From assembly GCA_947643615.1 (NCBI GenBank), contig CANRWO010000028.1, positions 1 through 42,911 on the forward strand: a stretch of 42,911 nt of DNA. The letters are read 5' to 3'. The notes beneath the pieces are model-generated. The model was not told the origin of the DNA and made no database searches. It saw nothing but the letters and a program-made list of their open reading frames with translations. Positions 24,565-31,582 of this stretch are shown piece by piece. The stretch is from an uncultured Lachnospiraceae bacterium (GTDB lineage Bacteria > Bacillota > Clostridia > Lachnospirales > Lachnospiraceae). The position numbers and the translations under genes are program-made. Position 1 is the first letter of the stretch. Each line of letters opens with the position of its first letter.

Positions 24565-24585
24565 CCCACACCTTTCCGTGGCCAT

Positions 24586-25013
24586 CAGGCACGTTGATCA
24601 TACATTTGTCCGTTCCCCTCTATTATATCCTACTTCCGCCATTATGCAAGCACAGAATATCGTTGCCCCGGGATCCCCCGGTAACACGGGGCAAATATGG
24701 AAATTGCTTTGTGACGCACCTCTGCAAGGATGCAATTTTCAGACACGCTGCAGGAGCTGTGAAAAACGGCTTTGGGTATGACGCAGCGTAGGCAGGTTCA
24801 GGCAGATCAACTATAAGGGAACCTCACTTTACGGGAAATGCACATTAAATCCCCTATCATGCGGATTTCCTCATTTATTTTTTCCGCAGTGCATGGTACA
24901 ATGCATGTAAAATACGGCAAAGAACATATGATATAGCATACCTGTTCCCCCATGGCAAGGTCTCACGCGGGAAAGGCATGGCTAACAAAGAATTCACAGA
25001 AAAGAGGAAAAAA
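24586..25013. other. intergenic region without a convincing gene
   Basis: 428 bp between divergent genes. It contains a GC-rich hairpin (TTGCCCCG with CGGGGCAA, about 24662-24694) and near 24890-24920 a possible weak promoter (TACAAT with a poor -35) for the yccF-like gene. Short open frames here lack ribosome sites and family resemblance. Nothing else was recognised. Confidence 0.4.
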
Positions 25014-25373
25014 ATGGGTTGTCTGGGTAATTTCTTATGGTTTATATTCGGTGGGTTTATCAGCGGGATCAGCTGGTGCCTTGCGGGAGTTCTCTGGTGT
25101 ATCACGATCGTCGGCATACCGGTGGGCACACAATGTTTCAAATTTGCAGCTTTGAGCTTCTTCCCTTTCGGCAAAGAGGTCACTTACGGCGGCGGCGCCG
25201 GATCGCTGATCCTGAACATTCTGTGGCTGATCGTTTCAGGACTTCCGTTGGCCGCAGAACACCTTGCCCTGGGATTGGCTCTGTGCATTACTGTCATCGG
25301 CATTCCCTTTGGGCTGCAGCAATTCAAGCTTGCAAAGCTGGCTCTTATGCCCTTTGGCGCCACCGTCTCCTAA
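25014..25373 (+). CDS. YccF-family inner membrane protein
   Basis: A 119-residue protein of the YccF (PF03733) family, with two internally similar halves. Each half has a hydrophobic helix followed by a (C/W)ITIVGIP(V/F)G motif: ITIVGIPVGTQCFKFA and ITVIGIPFGLQQFKLA, each ending in a PFG turn. It starts at 25014, where GAGGAAAAAA precedes ATG; the frame continues upstream for 12 codons without a site. YccF proteins have no firm function; the repeat hints at an ancient duplication. Confidence 0.88.
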   Translation: MGCLGNFLWFIFGGFISGISWCLAGVLWCITIVGIPVGTQCFKFAALSFFPFGKEVTYGGGAGSLILNILWLIVSGLPLAAEHLALGLALCITVIGIPFGLQQFKLAKLALMPFGATVS

Positions 25374-25397
25374 ATATTGATTTTTTAAAGTTTTCAA

Positions 25398-25426
25398 TTG
25401 AATCTCCCTCCCTAAAGTGGTATCAT
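25398..25426 (+). promoter_or_regulatory. promoter of the nitroreductase gene
   Basis: TTGAAT (25398-25403), 17-bp spacer, TATCAT (25421-25426). The predicted start is near 25433, leaving an 18-nt leader that is mostly the AGGAGG ribosome site. Confidence 0.6.
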
Positions 25427-25450
25427 TAAAAAATGATAGGAGGATCTTAT

Positions 25451-25990
25451 ATGACGGCTAAAGAATGTATCACAGGACGCAGAAGCATCAGGTCATTTAC
25501 AGACCAGCCGGTATCCCATGAGCTGCTTTCCCAGATCGTTGAGACGGCATCCTTTGCTCCCAGCTGGAAGAATACGCAGGTCACCCGGTATATTGCGGTG
25601 GAAGGCGCGAAGAAATCGGAATTGGCAAAATGTACCAGCATTTTCCCCGGAAACGGCGCTATTATGGAGAGATCGCCCATGGTCGTTGCCGTGACAATGA
25701 TTAAAAAACGTTCCGGTTATGAGAGAGACGGCTCTTTTTCAACCGTTAAGGGCGACGGCTGGCAGATGTACGACGCCGGTGTTGCCAGCGAAGCATTCTG
25801 CCTGGCTGCTTACGAGCAGGGCCTTGGCACCGTCATCATGGGGCTGTTCGACCAGGACGAAGCTGCAAAAGTATTGGATATCCCCGAAGACAGGGAGCTT
25901 GTTGCCTTAATCCCTATCGGCTATCCCGCAGAATCCCCCGCCGCCCCCAAAAGAAAGTCCGTGGAGGATTTATTAACATTTCAGGAATAA
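25451..25990 (+). CDS. nitroreductase-family flavoprotein
   Basis: A 179-residue FMN-dependent oxidoreductase of the nitroreductase superfamily. The N-terminal FMN-phosphate motif is GRRSIRSFTD, followed by FAPSWKNTQ (Ser/Asn contacts) and the C-terminal GLGTVIMGLFD and PIGYPAE segments. It is short, as in the single-domain clade without an iron-sulfur domain. ATG 25451 follows AGGAGGATCTTAT; an ATG six codons earlier overlaps that site. Electron donor and substrate cannot be told. It stands alone between its own promoter and a strong terminator. Confidence 0.9.
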   Translation: MTAKECITGRRSIRSFTDQPVSHELLSQIVETASFAPSWKNTQVTRYIAVEGAKKSELAKCTSIFPGNGAIMERSPMVVAVTMIKKRSGYERDGSFSTVKGDGWQMYDAGVASEAFCLAAYEQGLGTVIMGLFDQDEAAKVLDIPEDRELVALIPIGYPAESPAAPKRKSVEDLLTFQE

Positions 25991-25994
25991 CAGA

Positions 25995-26025
25995 AAGTCG
26001 AAGAGTTTTCTCTTCGGCTTTTTTT
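25995..26025 (+). terminator. terminator of the nitroreductase gene
   Basis: An 11-bp stem (AAGTCGAAGAG with CTCTTCGGCTT, one G-U pair), TTTT loop, followed by seven T residues including those in the stem. Confidence 0.9.
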
Positions 26026-26151
26026 CTGATAATTTAGCCGAAAAGGGCATACTGTGAAAAAACATTCCTTTCCGGCCATATTCCCTCCACATACCGCAGG
26101 GCATTTCCCATGGGACGCCCTGCCAAAAGGACTGCACAGGAGCTTTCACTT

Positions 26152-26174
26152 TGTGCCGAAGCGCTGTCGGCACA
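26152..26174 (+). promoter_or_regulatory. hairpin in the pyrB upstream region
   Basis: TGTGCCGA and TCGGCACA form a perfect 8-bp stem (7-base loop) about 57 bp before the pyrB ATG. A second inverted repeat, CAGGGC/GCCCTG, lies at about 26097-26122. There is no U-tract and no PyrR-binding motif that I could recognise, so regulation is uncertain. Confidence 0.35.
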
Positions 26175-26230
26175 GGGCAGCTTCATGACCAGATACACCG
26201 ATTTATACAGCGCAGAAATGAGGTTTGATT

Positions 26231-27142
26231 ATGAGACATTTAATGAGTCCGCTGGACTTTACGACTGAGGAACTGGACCGGCTCTTTGACCTGGCCAATG
26301 ATATCGAACAAAACCCGGGCAAATACGCCCATGCCTGCGACGGTAAGATTTTAGCCACCTGCTTCTACGAACCCAGCACCCGTACCCGCTTAAGCTTTGA
26401 ATCTGCCATGACACGGCTGGGCGGCACCGTCATAGGCTTTTCCGACGCGGCATCCTCGTCCGCTTCCAAGGGAGAAAGCGTATCCGACACCATCCGCATT
26501 ATTTCCTGCTATTCGGATATCTGTGCCATGCGCCATCCCAAGGAAGGGGCTCCCATGGTAGCTGCCGAGAAATCAGGCATCCCGGTCATCAATGCGGGCG
26601 ACGGCGGCCACCAGCACCCCACCCAGACCCTCACCGACCTTCTGACCATCCGCAGCATGAAGGGCAAGCTGGACCATTTTACCATCGGGCTCTGCGGGGA
26701 CTTAAAGTTTGGCCGCACAGTGCACTCCCTGATCAATGCCCTGGTCCGTTACCAAAACATCCGCTTCATCTTTATTTCTCCCGAGGAGCTGAAAGTGCCC
26801 GATTACATTACGGACATGTTAAAAGAGAAAAATATCCCTTATGAGGAAGTCATCCGCCTGGAAGACATAATGCCCCATTTGGATATCCTCTATATGACCC
26901 GGGTCCAGAAGGAACGGTTCTTTAACGAAGAGGATTATGTAAGGTTAAAGGATTTCTACATTTTAGACACGGTTAAAATGGCTCTTGCCAAGAAAGACAT
27001 GCTGGTGCTCCACCCGCTCCCCAGAGTGAACGAAATATCCGTGGAGGTGGATGAGGATCCCAGGGCCGCATATTTCAAGCAGGCAAAATACGGTGTGTAT
27101 GTCCGTATGGCCCTGATCCTAACTTTATTGGAATTACATTGA
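26231..27142 (+). CDS. pyrB: aspartate carbamoyltransferase catalytic subunit
   Basis: Makes N-carbamoyl-aspartate in pyrimidine synthesis. The 303-residue chain has the carbamoyl-phosphate loop STRTRLSFE (in [11 protein letters not shown]), the flexible loop [20 protein letters not shown], and the C-terminal HPLPRVNEI. The ATG at 26231 follows ATGAGG; a TTG two codons earlier is less likely. pyrI follows 52 bp downstream, so the enzyme should assemble as a regulated holoenzyme of catalytic trimers and regulatory dimers. Confidence 0.96.
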   Translation: MRHLMSPLDFTTEELDRLFDLANDIEQNPGKYAHACDGKILATCFYEPSTRTRLSFESAMTRLGGTVIGFSDAASSSASKGESVSDTIRIISCYSDICAMRHPKEGAPMVAAEKSGIPVINAGDGGHQHPTQTLTDLLTIRSMKGKLDHFTIGLCGDLKFGRTVHSLINALVRYQNIRFIFISPEELKVPDYITDMLKEKNIPYEEVIRLEDIMPHLDILYMTRVQKERFFNEEDYVRLKDFYILDTVKMALAKKDMLVLHPLPRVNEISVEVDEDPRAAYFKQAKYGVYVRMALILTLLELH

Positions 27143-27194
27143 CGCAGAATGACCAAAACAATAGAAAAACAAGCAGGAAAACGGAGGTATATCT

Positions 27195-27629
27195 ATGCTT
27201 AACGTCGGGAAAATCGAAGAAGGATTTGTGTTAGACCATATCGCCGCAGGCAAAAGCCTTTCCATCTACGAGCACCTGCAGCTGGACAAGCTTGACTGCA
27301 CTGTAGCCATTATTAAAAACGCACGCAGCAATAAAAAAGGGAAAAAGGATATCCTCAAGGTAGAGTGCGACATCAATACTCTGGACCTGGATGTCCTTGC
27401 CTATATCGACCATAACATTACCGTGAATGTCATTAAAAACGGGGAGATCGTGGAGAAAAAAGAGCTGATGCTGCCCAGGCAGATCAAAAATGTCATCCGC
27501 TGCCACAACCCCAGGTGCATCACCTCCATCGAGCAGGAGCTTCCCCATATCTTCTATCTTGCCGACGCGGAAAAGGAAGTATACCGCTGCAAATACTGTG
27601 AGGAGAAATACACGGAAGGCTCAAAATAG
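27195..27629 (+). CDS. pyrI: aspartate carbamoyltransferase regulatory subunit
   Basis: Regulatory chain that binds nucleotide effectors and links catalytic trimers. The 144 residues comprise an N-terminal allosteric domain (GFVLDHIAAGKSLSIYEHL) and a C-terminal zinc domain with the four ligands in CHNPRC and CKYC. ACGGAGGTATATCT precedes the ATG. It overlaps nothing and converges on the trp transporter operon. Confidence 0.95.
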   Translation: MLNVGKIEEGFVLDHIAAGKSLSIYEHLQLDKLDCTVAIIKNARSNKKGKKDILKVECDINTLDLDVLAYIDHNITVNVIKNGEIVEKKELMLPRQIKNVIRCHNPRCITSIEQELPHIFYLADAEKEVYRCKYCEEKYTEGSK

Positions 27630-27685
27630 TATAATTCCTGGAAAGCTATATATGGAAAGGGGAGGCAGCAGGCAAGCTTATGAAT

Positions 27686-28459
27686 TCAGTTGCCACACTC
27701 CACGCTGATCCTGTTAAAAATGCCCATGATCTCTTCCGTCTTCAGCCGGGCCTTTTCCTCCCCAGCTTTGTCCAGGATTACTTTCCCCTCATGCATCATC
27801 ACCAGGCGGTTCCCGTATTCCACGGCATGCCGCAGATTATGTGTCACCATAATGGTTGTGACCTTCTTCTCCCGCACCACCCTGTCGGTAAGCTCCATGA
27901 TGGTCTCCGCCGTCTTGGGGTCCAGGGCTGCGGTGTGCTCATCCAGGATCAGGAAGTCTATGGGCGTCATGGTTGCCATAAGAAGGGCCAGCGCCTGTCT
28001 CTGCCCGCCGGACAGAGACCCTACCTTAAAATCCATTTTCTCCTCCAGGTTCAGGTTCAGGGGACGGAGCAGTTCCCGGTAATGTTCTGCTTTTGCTTTA
28101 TTGACCCCCCTGCCGAGATTGTATGGCTTTCCCTTATTGTCTGCAATAGACATGTTTTCCAGAATGGTCATGCCGGGGCAGGTTCCCCTGGAGGGATCCT
28201 GATATACCCTGCCGATCCTCCTCTGGCGCAGGAAATCCTTTTGCCTCACTATGTCCGTGCCGCCCACCAGGATCTGCCCTCTGTCAACCTCGATGCTGCC
28301 GCAGATGATATTCAGCATGGAAGTCTTTCCCGAGCCGTTGCTCCCCACTACGGCTACAAACTCCCCGTCCTGTACCGTCAGGCCAAAGTCCCGGAACAGG
28401 CAAAGTTCGTTGACGGAGCCGGGATTATAATTTTTCCAGATACCCTTTAATTCTAACAT
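27686..28459 (-). CDS. trpZ: ABC transporter ATPase, tryptophan-type (TrpZ)
   Basis: The ATPase of a putative tryptophan importer; 257 residues. Walker A is GSNGSGKTS, signature LSGGQRQAL, Walker B FLILDEHTAALD, H-loop in MVTHNLRHA. The DEHTAALD variant (His for Pro after Glu) is typical of the family paired with the ABC_sub_bind proteins. The ATG at 28459 has ATGAGGGACAC upstream; a longer frame to 28492 overlaps poorly. It lies 52 bp after trpY, last in the operon controlled by the T-box at 30772-31054. Confidence 0.9.
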   Translation of the reverse strand: MLELKGIWKNYNPGSVNELCLFRDFGLTVQDGEFVAVVGSNGSGKTSMLNIICGSIEVDRGQILVGGTDIVRQKDFLRQRRIGRVYQDPSRGTCPGMTILENMSIADNKGKPYNLGRGVNKAKAEHYRELLRPLNLNLEEKMDFKVGSLSGGQRQALALLMATMTPIDFLILDEHTAALDPKTAETIMELTDRVVREKKVTTIMVTHNLRHAVEYGNRLVMMHEGKVILDKAGEEKARLKTEEIMGIFNRISVECGN

Positions 28460-28511
28460 GTGTCCCTCATTTCCGCGCATTCCCTGCGCCAACTCCTCAT
28501 TGCACGAATTC

Positions 28512-29411
28512 TCACGTAATATGCTGCCGCCTTTGGGACAGGCTGCCCTTCCTTCTGTCCATGCTGACGACCAAGATCACCAGGAAAAGTACCGACGTGA
28601 TGAGCTTGATCGCGTTGGCGTCTATCCCCGCAAACATAGCCAGCGCCACACACCCCTTATACAGCACGGAACCCAGGACCACGCTGCTTGTCACCCGGAG
28701 CAGAGTCACCCTCTTAAACAGGCTGGTTCCCATGATCACGCTGGCCAGGCCGATGACCACGGCCCCCGTGCCGATGGATATCTCAAAGCTTCGCTGTTGC
28801 TGTGCATAGATACAGCCGCTCAGGGATACCAGGCCGTTGGCGATGGACAACCCCACAATCTTTACCAGGCCCTTATCCACGCCCAGGCTTGTGACGATGG
28901 TATCGTTGTCACCCACCGCCCGGAGCAGAAACCCTGACTTGGTTCCCATATACCAGTCCAGAAGATATTTTACCCCAAGAGTGATAAGGAGAATGATCAC
29001 CGCCGTCTTTAGCCTGCCTGCCGCCCCAGGGAAAAACGCGTTCACCGCATCATTGTCAAAAATAGTTTCCCTGTTGAAGATGGCCACATACCCGGTGCCC
29101 GCCACCCAGAGATTGACCGTGTAAAGGCCAGTCATCATAATGATGCCGGACAACAGATCCCGCACTTTCATTTTTACATGGATCACCCCGGTACAGACCC
29201 CTACCAGCGCCCCTCCGAGGAACGCTGCCGGCAGAGTCACAATGGGCGGCATGCCCATTGTGATCAGCCTGACAGTCAGCGCCGCCCCAAAGGGGAAGCT
29301 GCCGTCCACCGTCAAATCGGGAAAATCCAGTATCTTATAAGTAATATACACTCCCAGAGCCAAAATTCCGTAAATCATACCCTGCTCCAGGACACTTAAC
29401 AATAAAGCCAT
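28512..29411 (-). CDS. trpY: ABC transporter permease, tryptophan-type (TrpY)
   Basis: A 299-residue polytopic permease of the branched-chain/LivH-like superfamily with about eight hydrophobic segments (for example GMIYGILALGVYITYKILDFPDL near the N-terminus and LITSVLFLVILVVSM at the C-terminus). It carries DLTVDGSFPFGAAL and a Gly-rich SIANGLVSLSGCIYAQQ segment. The ATG at 29411 follows GGAGGAAGGC. It is the membrane part of the putative tryptophan importer. A dispersed repeat occupies the gap between it and trpX. Confidence 0.9.
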   Translation of the reverse strand: MALLLSVLEQGMIYGILALGVYITYKILDFPDLTVDGSFPFGAALTVRLITMGMPPIVTLPAAFLGGALVGVCTGVIHVKMKVRDLLSGIIMMTGLYTVNLWVAGTGYVAIFNRETIFDNDAVNAFFPGAAGRLKTAVIILLITLGVKYLLDWYMGTKSGFLLRAVGDNDTIVTSLGVDKGLVKIVGLSIANGLVSLSGCIYAQQQRSFEISIGTGAVVIGLASVIMGTSLFKRVTLLRVTSSVVLGSVLYKGCVALAMFAGIDANAIKLITSVLFLVILVVSMDRRKGSLSQRRQHIT

Positions 29412-29493
29412 GCCTTCCTCCATTCTGCCACGTGCCGCACAACCTATCCCACCAGTTCATTGGTTTATTGATTTCTGATACCGTAACACAGGA

Positions 29494-29577
29494 TGATTGC
29501 TTCATATGCAAGGCGGCGGAGGGAGTCGATGCGGTGGCATCGTTGACCGACAACAACGCCGCAGATGAACAATCTGA
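29494..29577 (-). repeat. dispersed intergenic element, copy 3 (diverged, reversed)
   Basis: Inverted relative to copies 1 and 2. Read on the minus strand it starts TTCATCTGC, contains GCCACCGCATCGACTCCC, and ends CCTTGCATATGAA then GCAATCATC, matching the outer parts of copy 2. The central GTGCCACCG/CACAC segment is missing. The ends 29494-29509 and 29561-29577 form an imperfect inverted repeat. It lies in the 193-bp gap between trpX and trpY. Confidence 0.65.
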
Positions 29578-29604
29578 CAAGTGAATGTACCAGTAAATTA
29601 ATAT

Positions 29605-30603
29605 TCAATGTACCAGGATCTCGTCAAAGCTCTGGTACGCGTCCTCGGCGTAATGCGCCGGAAGCTCTAACCCGATCTTCTCGGCCGCCGCGTAATTTAC
29701 ATACAGGCTGGGTTCGGAGATTACCTCGAATTTCATCTCGGAAGCCTTCGCATCCCCCCGCAGCACCATGGCCGCCATCTTCCCTGTCTGCCTGCCCAGT
29801 TCATAATACTCCAACCCCATGGAAGCCACGCAGCCTGCCCTCACCTGCTCCACTTCGGAGCCGAATACAGGTATATTTGCCTTATTCGCTTCCTCTAAAA
29901 CGCTCTGCAGGGCGCTCACTACCGTATTATCCGTAAGATTGGTGATGCAATCCACCTTTGTGGCCATATCCGCGGCCGCAAGGGGCACTTCGGACATTGC
30001 GGTAACACCGGTGGTAACGATCTCAAACCCATACTTTGGGGAAGCTTCCTCGTATGACGCCACCGTGCTGATGGAGTTTGCCTCGCTGGTGGTATAGATA
30101 ATGCCGATTTTCTTTGCGTCCGGCAGGATCTCACGTATCATCTGCAGCTGGGCCTCCACCGCCAGCGCGTCGGAAGTGCCCGTTATATTTCCCACAGGGG
30201 TACCGTCCGCATTGGCAAGGCCCGCTTCCACCGGATCCGACACCGCGGTATAGATAACGGGGATTTCCGTGTTCATGGTGGAATTATAGGCCGTCATTGC
30301 CGTGGGGGTTGCAATGGCGCAGATCATGTCTACCTTCTTGCTTACAAAATTATCGGCTGTCATGGCCGAAGTGCCTGTATCCGCCTGTGCATTCACATAT
30401 TCAACCGTAAGGTTCTCTCCCTCCACAAAGCCTTCCTCCGCCAGTCCCGCCAGGAACCCTTCCCGGCAGTTGTCCAGGGAACCATGTACCGCAAACTGGG
30501 AGATTCCGACGGTGATACCGTCCTTGCCTCCGTCCCCGCAACCCGCCAAAATCGCCGTGCACAAAACCATTGCCATTATTGCCGCCAAACTTTTCTTTTT
30601 CAT
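29605..30603 (-). CDS. trpX: ABC transporter substrate-binding lipoprotein, tryptophan-type (TrpX)
   Basis: The extracytoplasmic ligand-binding part of the transporter; 332 residues of the ABC_sub_bind (PF04392) family. The N-terminus is a lipoprotein signal (MKKKSLAAIM...) with lipobox LAGC, so the mature protein is anchored by Cys near residue 22. Conserved stretches: VGISQFAVHGSLD, ICAIATPTAMTAYN, IIYTTSEANS and the C-terminal LELPAHYAEDA. ATG 30603 is chosen to give the signal peptide (AAAGGA upstream); a longer frame exists but is less likely. Ligand specificity is inferred from the Trp T-box in its leader. Confidence 0.93.
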   Translation of the reverse strand: MKKKSLAAIMAMVLCTAILAGCGDGGKDGITVGISQFAVHGSLDNCREGFLAGLAEEGFVEGENLTVEYVNAQADTGTSAMTADNFVSKKVDMICAIATPTAMTAYNSTMNTEIPVIYTAVSDPVEAGLANADGTPVGNITGTSDALAVEAQLQMIREILPDAKKIGIIYTTSEANSISTVASYEEASPKYGFEIVTTGVTAMSEVPLAAADMATKVDCITNLTDNTVVSALQSVLEEANKANIPVFGSEVEQVRAGCVASMGLEYYELGRQTGKMAAMVLRGDAKASEMKFEVISEPSLYVNYAAAEKIGLELPAHYAEDAYQSFDEILVH

Positions 30604-30771
30604 AATACCCAATCCTTTCATCATTATTTCCATAAACAATCCTGTAGAAAGGACAGGACCGACCGTTGCAGACAAATGGCCATTTTGTCATTCGCGGCTT
30701 TCATACCGACAGCTGAAGACCCTCCGGGAGTCCTGAGAACAGTTTGAGTAAACCGCAATAACGCCCCATGG

Positions 30772-30825
30772 GAAAAACAACGCAAATAGCGCCCCAAACG
30801 TGCAATATTGCATATTTGAGGCGCT
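30772..30825 (-). terminator. T-box intrinsic terminator
   Basis: AGCGCCTCAAA... pairs with ...TTTGGGGCGCT (30788-30825), followed on the minus strand by a T-rich run TTTGCGTTGTTTTT. Part of the tryptophan T-box; used when tRNA is charged. Confidence 0.9.
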
Positions 30826-31054
30826 GATCACCTAATCACCGCGGTACCACTCAAATTGATCCTATAGATCCACTCATTCCGAATACCATCATATCCGTCG
30901 GCTTGATAACGGGTCCGAGTCCCGCCGGCGCCTACATATCACTATTTCGGGCCAGCCTCAAAAGTCCATTCGGCAGAAGTTCCTATGCCGCCATCCCACC
31001 ACCGGCAGCTCTCTGTAATATTTCCTTCAGCTTACTACTCTTTCTCACAGGTTT
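30772..31054 (-). promoter_or_regulatory. tryptophan T-box leader
   Basis: A tRNA-sensing leader RNA about 280 nt long in front of trpX. The T-box core AGTGGTACCGCGGTGA is at plus-strand 30836-30851. In the specifier region the sequence GAA-UGG-AC precedes TTTGAGG; UGG (30966-30968) is the tryptophan codon. AGAGAGCTGCCGGTGG near the 5' side matches stem I. An intrinsic terminator follows. Uncharged tRNA-Trp should allow read-through, so low tryptophan should raise trpXYZ expression. The predicted start is about 31054. Confidence 0.93.
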
Positions 31055-31060
31055 AAAGAA

Positions 31061-31089
31061 AAGATAATCCATTTTAAATCATTTGTCAA
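31061..31089 (-). promoter_or_regulatory. promoter of the trp T-box operon
   Basis: TTGACA (plus-strand 31084-31089), 17-bp spacer, TATCTT (31061-31066) on the minus strand. It lies just downstream of the yqeY-like stop codon at 31102. Confidence 0.8.
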
Positions 31090-31101
31090 GTATTTTTTTC
31101 G

Positions 31102-31539
31102 TTATTTGCAAAGCTGGGCCACCGTCTCATTAATGACCTTACCGTCGGCTTTGCCTTTCAGGACGCCCATAACGGCTTTCATGACCTGCCCTTTGTTCTT
31201 CGTCTCCAGAAGCTCCGCGAAGTTACTTTCAATATATGCCCTGACTTCCTCCGCCGACATCATTTTCGGTGCATATTCCGCAATTATGTCATGCCGTTTC
31301 CGGTATTCCTCCTTCAGGTCCGTGCGGTCGGCGGGGCAGGTGTCCAGCTGCTCCCTGGCCGTCTTCAATTCCTTGACGATCACCCTGTCCACCAGTTCCC
31401 CGGGCACGTCTTCCCTGCACCCCTGGTCAATAGCCGCTTTCTTCACGGCGGATACCAGCGAGGAGATAGCGTCCTTCCTCTCCTTATCCCTTGCCTTCAT
31501 AGCTGCGACCATATCGCTTCTGAGCTGTTCCAATTCCAT
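31102..31539 (-). CDS. GatB/YqeY domain protein
   Basis: A 145-residue, mostly helical protein of the YqeY family, related to the C-terminal tRNA-binding domain of GatB. Typical features: MELEQLRSDMVAAMKARDKERKDAISSLV start, DLKEEYRKRHDIIAEYAPKMMSAEEV in the middle, and GQVMKAVMGVLKGKADGKVINE at the end. These proteins are common and not essential; a link to tRNA or RNA binding is suggested by the family only. AAAGGCAGGTAGTACGAA precedes the ATG. It may be co-transcribed with the EAL gene upstream (43-bp gap). Confidence 0.93.
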   Translation of the reverse strand: MELEQLRSDMVAAMKARDKERKDAISSLVSAVKKAAIDQGCREDVPGELVDRVIVKELKTAREQLDTCPADRTDLKEEYRKRHDIIAEYAPKMMSAEEVRAYIESNFAELLETKNKGQVMKAVMGVLKGKADGKVINETVAQLCK

Positions 31540-31582
31540 TTCGTACTACCTGCCTTTCTGATTTTCCTTATAACACATTTGT

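Noticed and set aside
27680..28450. 256-codon plus-strand open frame
   Set aside because: It is entirely opposite the trpZ ATPase, with no recognisable domain.
30834..30860. Ribosome site or gene start near GGTACCGCGG
   Set aside because: This is the conserved T-box core, not a coding signal.
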